Assembly: GCA_046349975.1 (NCBI GenBank)
Contig: JAXMBH010000002.1
Coordinates: forward strand, 186,001-250,000
DNA length: 64,000 nucleotides
Source of the DNA: JABDGM01 sp046349975
GTDB lineage: Bacteria > Planctomycetota > Planctomycetia > Pirellulales > Lacipirellulaceae
Reading direction: 5' to 3'
Part shown: positions 34,153-43,550 of the stretch, piece after piece
How the letters are laid out: every line of letters starts with the position of its first letter
Position numbering within the stretch: the first letter of the stretch is position 1
Notes under the pieces: model-generated
Database searches by the model: none
What the model saw: the letters and a program-made list of their open reading frames with translations, nothing else
What the model was told of the DNA's origin: nothing
Translations under genes and position numbers: made by a program

Positions 34153-35667
34153 CTAGCTCCCACCCCCGGTCCCCAGCTGGTACTTCACCGGTCCAATCGC
34201 CCGCTTCAGTGTCTCACGCATCAGCTCTTCCGGCGCTTCCTTTCCGGTGAACAGCAAATATTGCAGGGCCGCCTGGCGGATGAACATCTCGACGCCGGTC
34301 ACAATCCGGCAGCCATGCGATCGCGCCTCTTTCAAGAGCAAGGTCGATTCCGGATTGTACACGGTATCGAACACGACCATCGTCGGCTTGAGGCTCGACT
34401 TGTTGAACGGCGTCTCATCAACGTTCGGGTGCATCCCGATCGGCGTACAATTGACAATGATATCCGTCGGTACATGCCGGGCTTGCCATTCAACGCACTT
34501 GCCGCCGAACGTATCAGCGAGATTCTGTGCGCGTGACCTCGTGCGGCTGGCGATGATCGTTTTCGCCCCGCGCCGCTGAAGTCCGTACATCACCGCTCGC
34601 GCGACACCGCCGGCGCCGAGCACGAGTACCTTTTTATCGTGCAGCGGGCTTGCCGCGCCCGGCGACGCCGCGCCGCCCAGCGCGTGCTCCAGGCAATCCA
34701 TCGCGGCTTTGTAGTCGGTGTTGTAGCCGAGGACCTCTTCTCCCTTAAATAGCACCGTGTTCACGGCTCCGATGCCCTTCACCGCCGGGTCGACTTTCGT
34801 GAGAAACTTGGCGATCGCTTCCTTGTGCGGAATCGTCACGCTCAGGCCCTTAATGCCGAGCCGCCCCACGTCTTCCATGAACTGGCCCAGCACATCGAAC
34901 GGCACGCGGAACGGCACGTACACCGCATCGATCCCCGCTGCCCCGAACGCGGCGTTGTGAATCTGCGGGCTCAAGCTGTGCCCCACCGGATCGGCCACCA
35001 CGCCATAGAGCGCGGTGTTCGGGTTGAGATTGTTGTGCCGATACACGTTCACCATTTGGTCGTAGCTGAGCTGCCCCGGCGCGAGGGCCCGCTCGTGGTG
35101 GAACGTGGCGTACGTGAACGGCGCCCCGAATTTCGGTCCCAAGATGCGCGACGGCGTGCCGATGTCGCCCATGCACATGCCGATTGTCGGGCAGTCGCTC
35201 TCCTGCATCATCTCGAGCACGCGCAAATTATCGTGCGGCTGGTTGGCCATCGTGGCAATTTTCACGATGTCGGCGTCAAGCGCCTTCATCTTTGCGTGCA
35301 GCTCGCGCAAGTTTTCCGGCGTGTTGCGGAAGTTATGATGGCTGATGATCCGCTTGGTCTTGCCGAACCGCGGAATTTTGCCGGCGATGTCGTCTTCCAG
35401 GTCGACGTACTCGACACCGTTCGCGATCGCCTCGCGAAGCATGATCAGGCGGGCGTCTTCGCTGCCGGTGTACTTGCCGCCGTCCTGCTCGCGCCGCACG
35501 GTGATCACCGTCGGGCACGGCCGATCCTTGAGCAGCCGCTGGATGTTCACCCGCGAGCTGATGTAATCAAGCCGCAGCTCGACGAGTTGGGCTCCCTGCT
35601 CCACCAAATGCGCATGCTCGGCCAGCATATGCTTATGTCGACTACGGCCAATACTAACGCAAATCAT
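34153..35667 (-). CDS. aroDE: bifunctional type I 3-dehydroquinate dehydratase / shikimate dehydrogenase
   Basis: A 504-aa fusion. Residues 1-215 are AroD type I (ICVSIGRSRH, LVELRLDYI, RIISHHNF with the catalytic His, and the Schiff-base Lys in DIVKIATMANQPHDN). Residues about 230-495 are AroE (GHSLSPQIHNAAF, VTIPHKEAIAKF with the catalytic Lys, GYNTDYKAAMDCLE, LVLGAGGVARAVMYGL NADP loop, NCTPIGMHPN). This arrangement is also known from plants, chlamydiae and planctomycetes. It converts dehydroquinate to shikimate and is followed by aroK. Confidence 0.95.
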   Translation of the reverse strand: MICVSIGRSRHKHMLAEHAHLVEQGAQLVELRLDYISSRVNIQRLLKDRPCPTVITVRREQDGGKYTGSEDARLIMLREAIANGVEYVDLEDDIAGKIPRFGKTKRIISHHNFRNTPENLRELHAKMKALDADIVKIATMANQPHDNLRVLEMMQESDCPTIGMCMGDIGTPSRILGPKFGAPFTYATFHHERALAPGQLSYDQMVNVYRHNNLNPNTALYGVVADPVGHSLSPQIHNAAFGAAGIDAVYVPFRVPFDVLGQFMEDVGRLGIKGLSVTIPHKEAIAKFLTKVDPAVKGIGAVNTVLFKGEEVLGYNTDYKAAMDCLEHALGGAASPGAASPLHDKKVLVLGAGGVARAVMYGLQRRGAKTIIASRTRSRAQNLADTFGGKCVEWQARHVPTDIIVNCTPIGMHPNVDETPFNKSSLKPTMVVFDTVYNPESTLLLKEARSHGCRIVTGVEMFIRQAALQYLLFTGKEAPEELMRETLKRAIGPVKYQLGTGGGS

Positions 35668-35924
35668 GGTGGCAGGGGCGAGGGTTCAGAGGTGAGAGGT
35701 CAGGGGTCAGGAACAAATGGCAGGCGCAACGCGCCGTCCACCTGTAGCCGCGACGCACAGCGGAGCGCGGGCCGGCGGGCAGTTTGATCAAGTTTCAAGG
35801 CAACCACCGGACGGCCGCTGACTACTGCGCTTCGCGGGCACTGATCCACAATTCGAAACCGCAAATCGACAATCGGCCGGCCCCAACGGCCATCCTTCCA
35901 TTGTGCCCTACGCCTGCCCGCGCA
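35668..35924. other. intergenic region, no gene seen
   Basis: Between mutL and aroDE. It contains AGGTGAGAGGTCAGGGGTCA-type short tandem units near 35690-35710, and otherwise nothing recognisable. Confidence 0.5.
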
Positions 35925-37910
35925 TCAAATCCTCTTGAATTGCCGGTCCAAATCCTCGCGGCTGAACACGAGGGCTGTGGGCCGGCCGTGCGGGCAATGA
36001 TGCTGGTCCTGGGCCAGATGCCGCTGAGCAAGGAGAGAGTCGATCTCCTCGGGCGTGAGCCGGTCGCCAAATTTCACTGCCGCCTTGCAGGCGACCATGT
36101 GCAAGAGCTCGTCGACCAGGTCGCGAGCGTCCGGCTGTCGACTGCCGGCGAGCAGTTTTTCGACGAGATCGCGGAGTACTTCTGCGGGGCTCAAATTGGC
36201 CAGCATCGCGGGGTAGCTGGAAACGAGCACCGTCTCGCCGCCGAACGGCCGTACCTCGACGCCGAGCGTTGCGAGCAGATCGGCATGCTCCAGCGCCGCC
36301 GCCGCCTCCGTCGCCGTGAGATCGACCGGCTCCGGCACCAGCAGCCGCTGCGACTCTAGCGCCCCGGCCAACACCTTCTCGCGAATCTGCTCGTACAAGA
36401 TTCGCTCGTGCAGTGCATGCTGATCGATGACTTCGATGCCGGTGTCCGTCTCGACGATCAAGTACCGATCGTGCACCTGCAAGGCGTTCGACACATGTGG
36501 CGAACCCACGGACGAATGGGCTGAATGCATCCGATAGTCGCGTGGCGGTTCCCGCTGCGACGACTCCTCGTCGAGGTGCGACGACAGTCGTTGCAGTTCG
36601 TCGCTACCTTCGCCCGCCTCGCGGCCGCGAGCGGCACCGGCCGTTGGTATCATCATCTCTAAATCGAACCGCCGCCGCGCAGGATCATCGAGCGTGTGCA
36701 ACCGCAACGGCTCGTGCGGCCGAAATGGCGGCACGTTCGCCGCTGGCGCCGCAGGAAAGGAAAACGCCGCTTGCGACGCTGCCTGAGTTTGTTTGCCGAG
36801 TTGCTCCTTTGCCCAGTGCACTAACTCACTCGCGCCGGTGGGGCTGGCATCCGTGTCAGATGTGCTTCCGCTGCCGCTGCTGCCGCCGATTGCGGCATGC
36901 GTATTGCCGCGGGCCTGCAAATCGGTCGACAGAAACTTCGTCCGCAGCGTGCCCAGCAGCAAGCTGTACAGCCGCCCCGAGTCCTGAAACCGCACCTCCT
37001 GTTTCGTTGGGTGCACGTTCACATCGACCAGGTCGGCCGGCATTTGGAGCCGCAAAAAGCAAATCGGCTGTCGGCCTGTGAGCATCAGCCCGCGATACGC
37101 CTCGCCCAGCGCGTGCTGCAATGCTCGATCGCGAATGGCGCGGCCGTTGAGGAACATGTACTGCATCCGCGCCGTTGCGCGGCTATGCATTGGATTCGCG
37201 ACAAAGCCGCTCAGCGCGACGCCATCGCTTGTGCTCTCGACTTCAATCAGATCGTTCGCCAGCTCATCGCCGAAGAATGCCGCAATCCGCCCGCGGATAT
37301 TCGGCACCGGCGGCAGGTCGTGCAGCAGGCGGCCGTTGTGCGCGAGCGTGAAGTGAATGTGCGGATGCGCTAGCGCGAGCCGCGTGAGCGCCTCGACCGA
37401 GTGGCCCATTTCGGTTTGCGCCGAACGCATGAACTTATGCCGCACCGGCGTGTTGAAAAACAGATTTCGCACCTCGATCGTCGTGCCGACGGGGCACCCG
37501 ACCGGCACAATCGGCGTTGCGGTACCGCCAATGACTTCGAGTTCCGCTCCGCCCTGTGCTTCTGCAGTCCGACTACGAATGACGAGGCGGCTGACTTCCG
37601 CGATCGAAGCCAATGCCTCGCCGCGAAAGCCCAGCGTCATTACGGAGAACAGGTCATCGGCCGAGCGGATCTTGCTCGTGGCGTGGCTCGCCACCGCGAG
37701 CGGGAGCTCCTGGACGTCGATTCCGCAGCCGTTGTCGGCCACGCGAATGACTTCGCTGCCGCCTTTTTCGAGCGTCACGTCAATTCGTGTTGACCCGGCG
37801 TCAACCGAGTTCTCGAGCAATTCCTTGAGGACGCTCGCCGGCCGCTCGATCACCTCGCCCGCGGCGATCTTATTCACCACGCTCGGCGATAGTTGCTGAA
37901 TCCGCGGCAT
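35925..37910 (-). CDS. mutL: DNA mismatch repair protein MutL
   Basis: A 661-aa MutL. N-terminal GHKL ATPase motifs: ELLENSVDAGSTRIDV, RVADNGCGID, TLGFRGEALASI and the QEVRFQDSGRLY region. The C-terminal dimerisation domain carries the endonuclease metal site DQHALHERILYE (DQHA-x2-E-x4-E), ACKAAVKFGDRLT and CPHGRPTALV, so this is a nicking-competent MutL as in bacteria without MutH. A linker of about 100 low-complexity Ser/Gly residues separates the two halves. Confidence 0.95.
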   Translation of the reverse strand: MPRIQQLSPSVVNKIAAGEVIERPASVLKELLENSVDAGSTRIDVTLEKGGSEVIRVADNGCGIDVQELPLAVASHATSKIRSADDLFSVMTLGFRGEALASIAEVSRLVIRSRTAEAQGGAELEVIGGTATPIVPVGCPVGTTIEVRNLFFNTPVRHKFMRSAQTEMGHSVEALTRLALAHPHIHFTLAHNGRLLHDLPPVPNIRGRIAAFFGDELANDLIEVESTSDGVALSGFVANPMHSRATARMQYMFLNGRAIRDRALQHALGEAYRGLMLTGRQPICFLRLQMPADLVDVNVHPTKQEVRFQDSGRLYSLLLGTLRTKFLSTDLQARGNTHAAIGGSSGSGSTSDTDASPTGASELVHWAKEQLGKQTQAASQAAFSFPAAPAANVPPFRPHEPLRLHTLDDPARRRFDLEMMIPTAGAARGREAGEGSDELQRLSSHLDEESSQREPPRDYRMHSAHSSVGSPHVSNALQVHDRYLIVETDTGIEVIDQHALHERILYEQIREKVLAGALESQRLLVPEPVDLTATEAAAALEHADLLATLGVEVRPFGGETVLVSSYPAMLANLSPAEVLRDLVEKLLAGSRQPDARDLVDELLHMVACKAAVKFGDRLTPEEIDSLLAQRHLAQDQHHCPHGRPTALVFSREDLDRQFKRI

Positions 37911-37969
37911 CGAAAATCATCCTGACTTACCAAAAAAGGTCTCACGCCAAGCGCGAAGCCGCAAAGCAG

Positions 37970-38091
37970 TTGAACCACGAAGACACGAAGAACACGAAGA
38001 AGACGAGATAGAATCAAGTATTGTAACTTTGTTCCCACACTTTTCCTTGTTTTGTCTTCCTTCGTGCTCTTCGTGTCCTTCGTGGTTAAAT
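37970..38091. repeat. palindromic element of 9-bp ACGAAGAAC units
   Basis: Left arm GAACCACGAAGACACGAAGA and its continuation (37970-38006); right arm CTTCGTGCTCTTCGTGTCCT then TCGTGGTTA (38055-38091). Outside these are further CGCCAAG/CTTGGC-like partners. Same family as 11921-12065. It lies between the response regulator and mutL. Confidence 0.8.
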
Positions 38092-38122
38092 TTGTTCCTC
38101 AGCGCCTTCGCGTGTGGCCAAG

Positions 38123-39526
38123 CTAGCTCAAGCCGTATTCCTTGATCTTCCGATACAGCGTCCGCTCGCCGATTCCGAGCATCTTCGCCGCCTCTTCGCG
38201 ATTGCCCGCCGTGACCTTGAGCGTTTCACCAATAAACATCGCCTCAATATCCGCCATCGACTTACCCACGAGCTGGTGCAACCCGTCATCCGGCGAGCCT
38301 GCTTCAGCGGCCGGTCCCACCGGCGCCAGTTCCGCCGGCAGGTCATCGAGGTCGAGCACCTCGTCAATATCCACCACCACCATGCTTTCGATCACGTTGC
38401 GCAGTTGCCGCACATTGCCCGGCCAATCGAACGCCAACAGCCGCCGCCGCGCGGCGGTTGATATACCCCGAATCGTCTTTTGATGCCGCCGCGCGTGCTC
38501 CTTCATGAAGAACTCGATCAACAGCGGAATATCTTCCCGCCGGTCGGCCAGCCGCGGCAACACGATCGTCACCACCTTCAAGCGATGATACAAATCCTCG
38601 CGAAACGCGCCGCTCGCGATCGCCTTTTCCAGGTCGCGATTCGTGGCCGAAAGAATTCGCACATTCACCTTGACCGGCTCGTTCGACCCGACGCGCGTGA
38701 TTTCGCCACTCTCCAGCACTCGCAGCAGCTTGATCTGGGTGGGAATCGGCATGTCGCCGACTTCATCGAGGAACAGCGTGCCGCCGTCGGCATACTCGAA
38801 CTTCCCCTGCCGATCACTTGACGCATCGGTGAACGCCCCCCGAATGTGGCCAAACAGCTCACTCTCTAATATGTGCTCACTCAGCGCCGCACAATTGAGC
38901 GGCACGAACGGCCGCTTCTTTCGCGGGCTGTTCTGGTGAATCGCCTTCGCGACAAGCTCTTTGCCGGTGCCCGTTTCGCCTTGAATGAGCACGGTGGCGT
39001 CCGTCGGCGCGATCCGCTGCAGCCGCATCACCACGTCGTGCATCTGCGGGCTGTTTCCGATGACGCCCTCGAACCCGAACCGCTCGTCGAGTCGCCGATG
39101 CAGTTCCGCGTTCGCCCGCCGCAAATATTGGCTCCGCGCCGCGTTCTCCACCACCGCCCGGAGCTGCTTCAAATCCAGCGGCTTGAGCAGGTAGTTGAAC
39201 GCGCCCCGCTGCATCGCCTCGACAGCCGACTCGATCGTGCCGTGCCCCGTCACCAGCACGACTTCCGCATCCGGCTGCAGCTCTTTGCACTTGGCGAGCA
39301 CTTCGAGCCCGCCGACATCTGGCATCTTGAGATCGGTTACCACGATTTCAAACGTCGACGACTCGAGCAACGAAAACGCCTCGCGCCCGCTCGTCGCCAC
39401 GGTACACGCGAAGCCGATGCTCCGCAGGCTATCGGCCATCGCCTCGGCATGCGAGGCGTCGTTATCGACCACGAGCACCTGAATCGGTGGCCCGGCAGTT
39501 GCGGCAGTAGTGGCTTTCGGCGGCAT
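38123..39526 (-). CDS. NtrC-family sigma-54-dependent response regulator
   Basis: A 467-aa regulator (ATG 39526). Receiver domain: VLVVDNDASH, phosphoacceptor Asp in VVTDLKMPDVGG, and LLKPLD lysine. The AAA+ core has GETGTGKE, Walker B GTLFLDEVGDMP, and a sigma-54 contact loop reading GAFTDA rather than GAFTGA. The C-terminal Fis-type HTH is GNREEAAKMLGIGERTLYRKIKEYG. The partner is probably the soluble histidine kinase at 40210-40968, from which it is separated by an opposed toxin-antitoxin pair. Confidence 0.93.
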   Translation of the reverse strand: MPPKATTAATAGPPIQVLVVDNDASHAEAMADSLRSIGFACTVATSGREAFSLLESSTFEIVVTDLKMPDVGGLEVLAKCKELQPDAEVVLVTGHGTIESAVEAMQRGAFNYLLKPLDLKQLRAVVENAARSQYLRRANAELHRRLDERFGFEGVIGNSPQMHDVVMRLQRIAPTDATVLIQGETGTGKELVAKAIHQNSPRKKRPFVPLNCAALSEHILESELFGHIRGAFTDASSDRQGKFEYADGGTLFLDEVGDMPIPTQIKLLRVLESGEITRVGSNEPVKVNVRILSATNRDLEKAIASGAFREDLYHRLKVVTIVLPRLADRREDIPLLIEFFMKEHARRHQKTIRGISTAARRRLLAFDWPGNVRQLRNVIESMVVVDIDEVLDLDDLPAELAPVGPAAEAGSPDDGLHQLVGKSMADIEAMFIGETLKVTAGNREEAAKMLGIGERTLYRKIKEYGLS

Positions 39527-39570
39527 GAAACGATGATACGACTCTAGTAATGCAGCGGAAAGGGGACGGT

Positions 39571-39598
39571 TTGACTCCGATTGAACACGCAATATACA
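39571..39598 (+). promoter_or_regulatory. promoter of the parDE module
   Basis: TTGACT (39571-39576), 16-nt spacer, TATACA (39593-39598). Predicted start near 39605, just upstream of the antitoxin ribosome site GGAGG (39607-39611). Confidence 0.5.
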
Positions 39599-39618
39599 CT
39601 TGTTATGGAGGATGGATC

Positions 39619-39876
39619 ATGGCCAGCGAGCTTTCGCCAGACACTGAATTGTTTATCCAGCGTGAAATTACGCTAGGATCGTTTCAGTCGCGCGAGGATT
39701 TACTCGAAGCCGGCGTCGATATGCTAAGGCGTCGGCGTCAATTGATGGATCGCCTTGCCGAAAGTCGCCGTCAACTCGACGAGGGCGAGTATGTCGACTA
39801 TGACGACGAAGGGCTGGACCAACTCTTCTCGCAGCTTATTGCGCGGGCCGAAGGTCGCTCACTATCGCAGCAATAG
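39619..39876 (+). CDS. parD: ParD-like antitoxin
   Basis: An 85-aa protein. ATG 39619 has GGAGG 7 nt upstream. The N-terminal part (ELSPDTELFIQREITLGSFQ, SREDLLEAGVDMLRRR) has the ribbon-helix-helix pattern of the ParD family; the acidic C-terminus would wrap the toxin. It ends 2 nt before the toxin ATG. It is expected to repress its own promoter together with the toxin. Confidence 0.88.
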   Translation: MASELSPDTELFIQREITLGSFQSREDLLEAGVDMLRRRRQLMDRLAESRRQLDEGEYVDYDDEGLDQLFSQLIARAEGRSLSQQ

Positions 39877-39878
39877 TT

Positions 39879-40199
39879 ATGGCAGGTCGCCAATTTCGTC
39901 TTTCTCGACGCGCTCGGGCCGACCTTGATGCGATTTCCGACTACCTCCGTGAGCGAAATCGAAACGCTGCTCGCAAGGTGATGTTGACGCTATTGGAGTC
40001 TTTTCGATTTCTGGCTGACAACCCCGGCAGCGGCACCGCGCGTGACGACCTGCATCCCAATGTGCGCGTCTTTTCGCCGGCACGACCGGCAAGGAATTAC
40101 GTGGTGTTCTTTTACCCTCGATCGGACGGCATAGAAATTTCGGATGTCGTTCATGCAGCCCAAGATTGGGAAGGGATGTTCGCTCGGGATGAGCGGTAG
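39879..40199 (+). CDS. parE: ParE/RelE-superfamily toxin
   Basis: A 106-aa basic protein with the ParE pattern: FRLSRRARADLDAISDYL, the NPGSGTARDDLHPNVRVF loop, YVVFFYPRSDGIEISDVVHAAQDW. ParE toxins poison DNA gyrase; RelE relatives cleave mRNA, and sequence alone does not settle which. It overlaps nothing but converges with the histidine kinase gene, whose stop is only 10 nt away. Confidence 0.88.
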   Translation: MAGRQFRLSRRARADLDAISDYLRERNRNAARKVMLTLLESFRFLADNPGSGTARDDLHPNVRVFSPARPARNYVVFFYPRSDGIEISDVVHAAQDWEGMFARDER

Positions 40200-40209
40200 C
40201 GCCGACACG

Positions 40210-40968
40210 TCACTCCCCCGCCAACCGGGCCGGCACCGGCAGCTCGATCGTAAACTGCGTCCCGTGCCCCACTTCACTCTGCACGCCGATCGCCCCGCCG
40301 TGGGCCGCGATGATCTTCTGCGTCGTCGGCAATCCTAACCCCGACCCGCCCGGCTTCGTCGAATAAAACGCCTCAAACATCCGCGACGCCGTACGGTCAT
40401 CCATTCCCACGCCCGTGTCTACGAGATAGATCACGACAACATTCCGCTCTGCTGCCGTCCGCACCATCAGCTGGCCGCCCTCCGGCATGGCCTGCTTCGC
40501 ATTAATGATGAGATTTAAGAGCGCCTGCCGAAACGCTTCGCGATCGAGCATGACGCGCGGCAAATCGGGGTCGAGATACTTGATGATCTCGATCCCAGCA
40601 TCGCGGGCCTCGGGCGCGAAGAACTCGAGCACGTCTTCAATCTGGTGATTGAGGTCCGTCGGCTCCAGCTGCAGCCGCCGTGCTTTCGCGAAACTCAAGA
40701 AGTCATCGAGCAGCGCCTGCAGACGCTGGCACTCCCGCCGCACGACATCGATGCGCTTGAGCGCCCGCCGGCCGGCGGGCGTCTCGAGTTCACCCAAGTC
40801 CTCGGCGAGCAACTCCATGTTGAGCCGAATTGTCGAGAGCGGATTCTTGATCTCGTGCGCGAGTCCCCCGGCCAGCCGGGCAATCTCCGTATACTGGTCC
40901 ATTAACCGCTGCACGGTCGCCGCTGAATCCTCGAGCGACGCATCGACATCTGGCTTCCGGATCGACAT
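40210..40968 (-). CDS. soluble NtrB-like sensor histidine kinase
   Basis: A 252-aa protein with no sensor domain or membrane segment. DHp H-box is GLAHEIKNPLSTI (His about residue 38). The CATPase N-box is NLIINAKQAM, G1 is VDTGVGM, and the F/G2 boxes are FEAFYSTKPGGSGLGLPTTQKI. Being only transmitter, it must be controlled by a partner protein or by its short N-terminal helix. Probable cognate partner of the NtrC-type regulator downstream. Confidence 0.92.
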   Translation of the reverse strand: MSIRKPDVDASLEDSAATVQRLMDQYTEIARLAGGLAHEIKNPLSTIRLNMELLAEDLGELETPAGRRALKRIDVVRRECQRLQALLDDFLSFAKARRLQLEPTDLNHQIEDVLEFFAPEARDAGIEIIKYLDPDLPRVMLDREAFRQALLNLIINAKQAMPEGGQLMVRTAAERNVVVIYLVDTGVGMDDRTASRMFEAFYSTKPGGSGLGLPTTQKIIAAHGGAIGVQSEVGHGTQFTIELPVPARLAGE

Positions 40969-41082
40969 ACTTTCCGCACGAAAACAGAAGGGGGGCTGGG
41001 CGAGCCGAAGGCAGTGCCCGTGCGTTCACCCAGCCGCAGCGCTGCGCCGGTTTTCCAATCCAGCCGAGATGGCCGGGCTATA

Positions 41083-43206
41083 TTATTCTGCGCCGTCGCC
41101 GTTGGATTCGGCATTCTCGAGCTCGCGCATCGCGGCCTTGCGGCTCAGTTTCACGCGATCCTGCTCGTCGACGGCGATCACCTTCACCATCATCGTATCG
41201 CCCACGCGGCACACATCGCCCACGCTGGAGACATACTCCTCGCTAAGCTCGCTGATGTGGCACAGCCCGTCCTTACCGGGCAGAATCTCGACAAAGGCGC
41301 CGAAGTCTTTCACGCTCGTGACGGTGCCTTCGTAAATCCGGCCAACTTGCACGCTCGCGGTCATCGCTTCAACGCGAGCGAGCGCCCGCTTCACGGAGAC
41401 TTCGTCCGCTCCCGCGATCATGACTGTGCCGTCTTCTTCGACGTCGATCGTGACGCTCTCTTCTTCCTGGATGCCGCGGATCGTCTTGCCGCCCGGGCCA
41501 ATCAAGAGGCCGATCTTCTCGGGATCGATCTTGGTGCGTGCCAGGCGTGGTGCGCTCGGCGAGGTGTTCGGCCGCGGCCGCGGAATCGCGGACAGCATCG
41601 ACCGCAAGATTTCGATGCGCGCCTCACGCGACTGGGCGAGCGTCGCCCGCACGATTTCCTCGTTGATGCCGCCGATCTTCAGGTCGAGCTGAATGCCCGT
41701 GATGCCGTTCTGCGTGCCGGCAATCTTAAAGTCCATATCGCCGTAGTGATCCTCGTCGCCGATGATGTCGGTCAGCAGCACCCACTGGTCGCCTTCCTTT
41801 ACCAGGCCGGTCGAGATACCGGCAACCGGGTTCGTAATCGGTACGCCGGCGGCCATGAGGCCCAGCGTCGCGCCGCAAACGCTCGCCATCGAACTCGAAC
41901 CGTTCGATTCCAGAATGTCGGAGATCACGCGAATGGTGTACGGGAACTCTTCGTGGTCCGGCAACACGGGGTTAACACTCCGCTCGGCCAGCATCCCGTG
42001 GCCAATCTCGCGGCGGCCGGGCCCGCGAATCGGCCGGCATTCGCCCACCGAGAACGGCGGGAAGTTGTAATCGAGCATGAACCGCTTCGAGTACTCTTCG
42101 AAGAGGCCGTCGACGCGCTGTTCATCGCGCCCGGTGCCGAGCGTTACAGTGATGAGCGCCTGCGTCTCGCCGCGTTGGAACAGCGCCGAGCCGTGCACGC
42201 AGGGCAACAGATCGACCTCGCAGTAGATCGGCCGCAGCGTTTTGTTGTCGCGCCCGTCCGATCGCGTGCCGCTCAGAATGAGATCGCGCACCACCCGCTC
42301 CTCCAGATCGTGCCAGGCCTTTTGGAACGATTCAATGGCCGGCGCTCCCTCGGCCGTCGGGCTGGGAATGATTTCAATGAGCGCCTGCTGCTTGAGCTGC
42401 GCAACGGCCTCAGCCCGCGCGTGCTTACCTTCTGTGCGCTTGGCTTCCTTGAGCCGATCATACATCGACGCCTTGAGCCGATCGTATAACCCGTCACTGG
42501 CCGGGGGCACGAAGTCCATCTTCTTCGCGCCCACCTTGTCGGCCAGCTCCTGCTGTAAGTCGCACAGCTCGCGCACGTACTTGTGGGCCTCCGCGAGTGC
42601 TTCGAGCATTTTGTCTTCCGGCAGCTCGCGCGAGAAACCTTCGATCATCAGGATCGCGTCGCGCGTGCCGGAAACGATGAGGTCGAGCTCGCTCACTTCC
42701 AACTCATCGTGCGTCGGGAACGGGATGAACTGGCCGTCGACCAGGCCCAACCGCACCGCGCCCAGCGGTCCCAAGAACGGCAACGGCGAAATGCACAGCG
42801 CCGCCGAGGCGCCGTTCATCGCCAGTACGTCGCCATCGGTCTGCCGGTCGCTCGCCATCACGAAGTTCAAGACCTGCACTTCGTCGTTAAAGCCGGCGGC
42901 GAACATCGGCCGAATCGGCCGGTCAATCAGCCGGGCCGTGAGGGTTTCCTTGGTTGTCGGCCGGCCTTCGCGCTTCAAAAATCCGCCGGGAAACTTGCCC
43001 GCCGCTGCCTGCCGTTCGCGGTAATCGCACGTGAGCGGGAAATAATCCATCCCCGGCCGCGCGGGACCGGTGGCCACGGCACTGAGCGTGACGGTCTCGC
43101 CATACTGCACCAGGCACGCGCCCGCCGCCTGTTTCGCCAGCGCACCTGTCTCCAAGCTGATTACGCCCTTGCCAATTTGCCGTTCAACACGAATTCGATT
43201 TAACAT
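41083..43206 (-). CDS. pnp: polyribonucleotide nucleotidyltransferase (PNPase)
   Basis: A 707-aa enzyme with two RNase PH-like domains (ARLIDRPIRPMFAAGF; FMLDYNFPPFSVGE; ATLGLMAAGVPI; DIIGDEDHYGDMDFK), a KH domain (GKTIRGIQEEESVTIDVEEDG) and a C-terminal S1 domain (GRIYEGTVTSVKDFGAFVEI). It degrades RNA phosphorolytically and is part of the degradosome. It lies 344 nt downstream of rpsO, the universally common rpsO-pnp pair. Confidence 0.97.
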   Translation of the reverse strand: MLNRIRVERQIGKGVISLETGALAKQAAGACLVQYGETVTLSAVATGPARPGMDYFPLTCDYRERQAAAGKFPGGFLKREGRPTTKETLTARLIDRPIRPMFAAGFNDEVQVLNFVMASDRQTDGDVLAMNGASAALCISPLPFLGPLGAVRLGLVDGQFIPFPTHDELEVSELDLIVSGTRDAILMIEGFSRELPEDKMLEALAEAHKYVRELCDLQQELADKVGAKKMDFVPPASDGLYDRLKASMYDRLKEAKRTEGKHARAEAVAQLKQQALIEIIPSPTAEGAPAIESFQKAWHDLEERVVRDLILSGTRSDGRDNKTLRPIYCEVDLLPCVHGSALFQRGETQALITVTLGTGRDEQRVDGLFEEYSKRFMLDYNFPPFSVGECRPIRGPGRREIGHGMLAERSVNPVLPDHEEFPYTIRVISDILESNGSSSMASVCGATLGLMAAGVPITNPVAGISTGLVKEGDQWVLLTDIIGDEDHYGDMDFKIAGTQNGITGIQLDLKIGGINEEIVRATLAQSREARIEILRSMLSAIPRPRPNTSPSAPRLARTKIDPEKIGLLIGPGGKTIRGIQEEESVTIDVEEDGTVMIAGADEVSVKRALARVEAMTASVQVGRIYEGTVTSVKDFGAFVEILPGKDGLCHISELSEEYVSSVGDVCRVGDTMMVKVIAVDEQDRVKLSRKAAMRELENAESNGDGAE

Positions 43207-43550
43207 TCTCGTCCTTCATTGATAGAGATGCGCCGCATCCGCAGGCATCAACTTTAAATTTCAGCGCCGCTCACGTTCGAGGAAGGATGAGAGAGAAAGC
43301 ACTAGCGCTCGATCGCCGAACGCCAAAGCTTCATCCCTCATCCCGATCGCCAGCGGGCGCATAACGCCGAGCAGAGAAATACCGAACACCGGCTACAGCG
43401 GGAAGATGCACCGCGTGCCGTCCGGACCGCCCAGCAGAAAAAGACGAAGCACTCCGCGGCCAGAAACTATCGCCGCGCGCTTCATCCGGTCGTTCGCCGC
43501 CACGCGGGCGGCCTTGCCCGTTGTATAAACAGGCTCTTACCCCACGACCT
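43207..43550. other. rpsO-pnp intergenic region
   Basis: 344 nt without a gene. GGATGAG near 43287 and CTCATCC near 43337 could pair in the rpsO-pnp transcript, a position where other bacteria have an RNase III-cut hairpin for pnp autoregulation. Weak evidence only. Confidence 0.35.
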
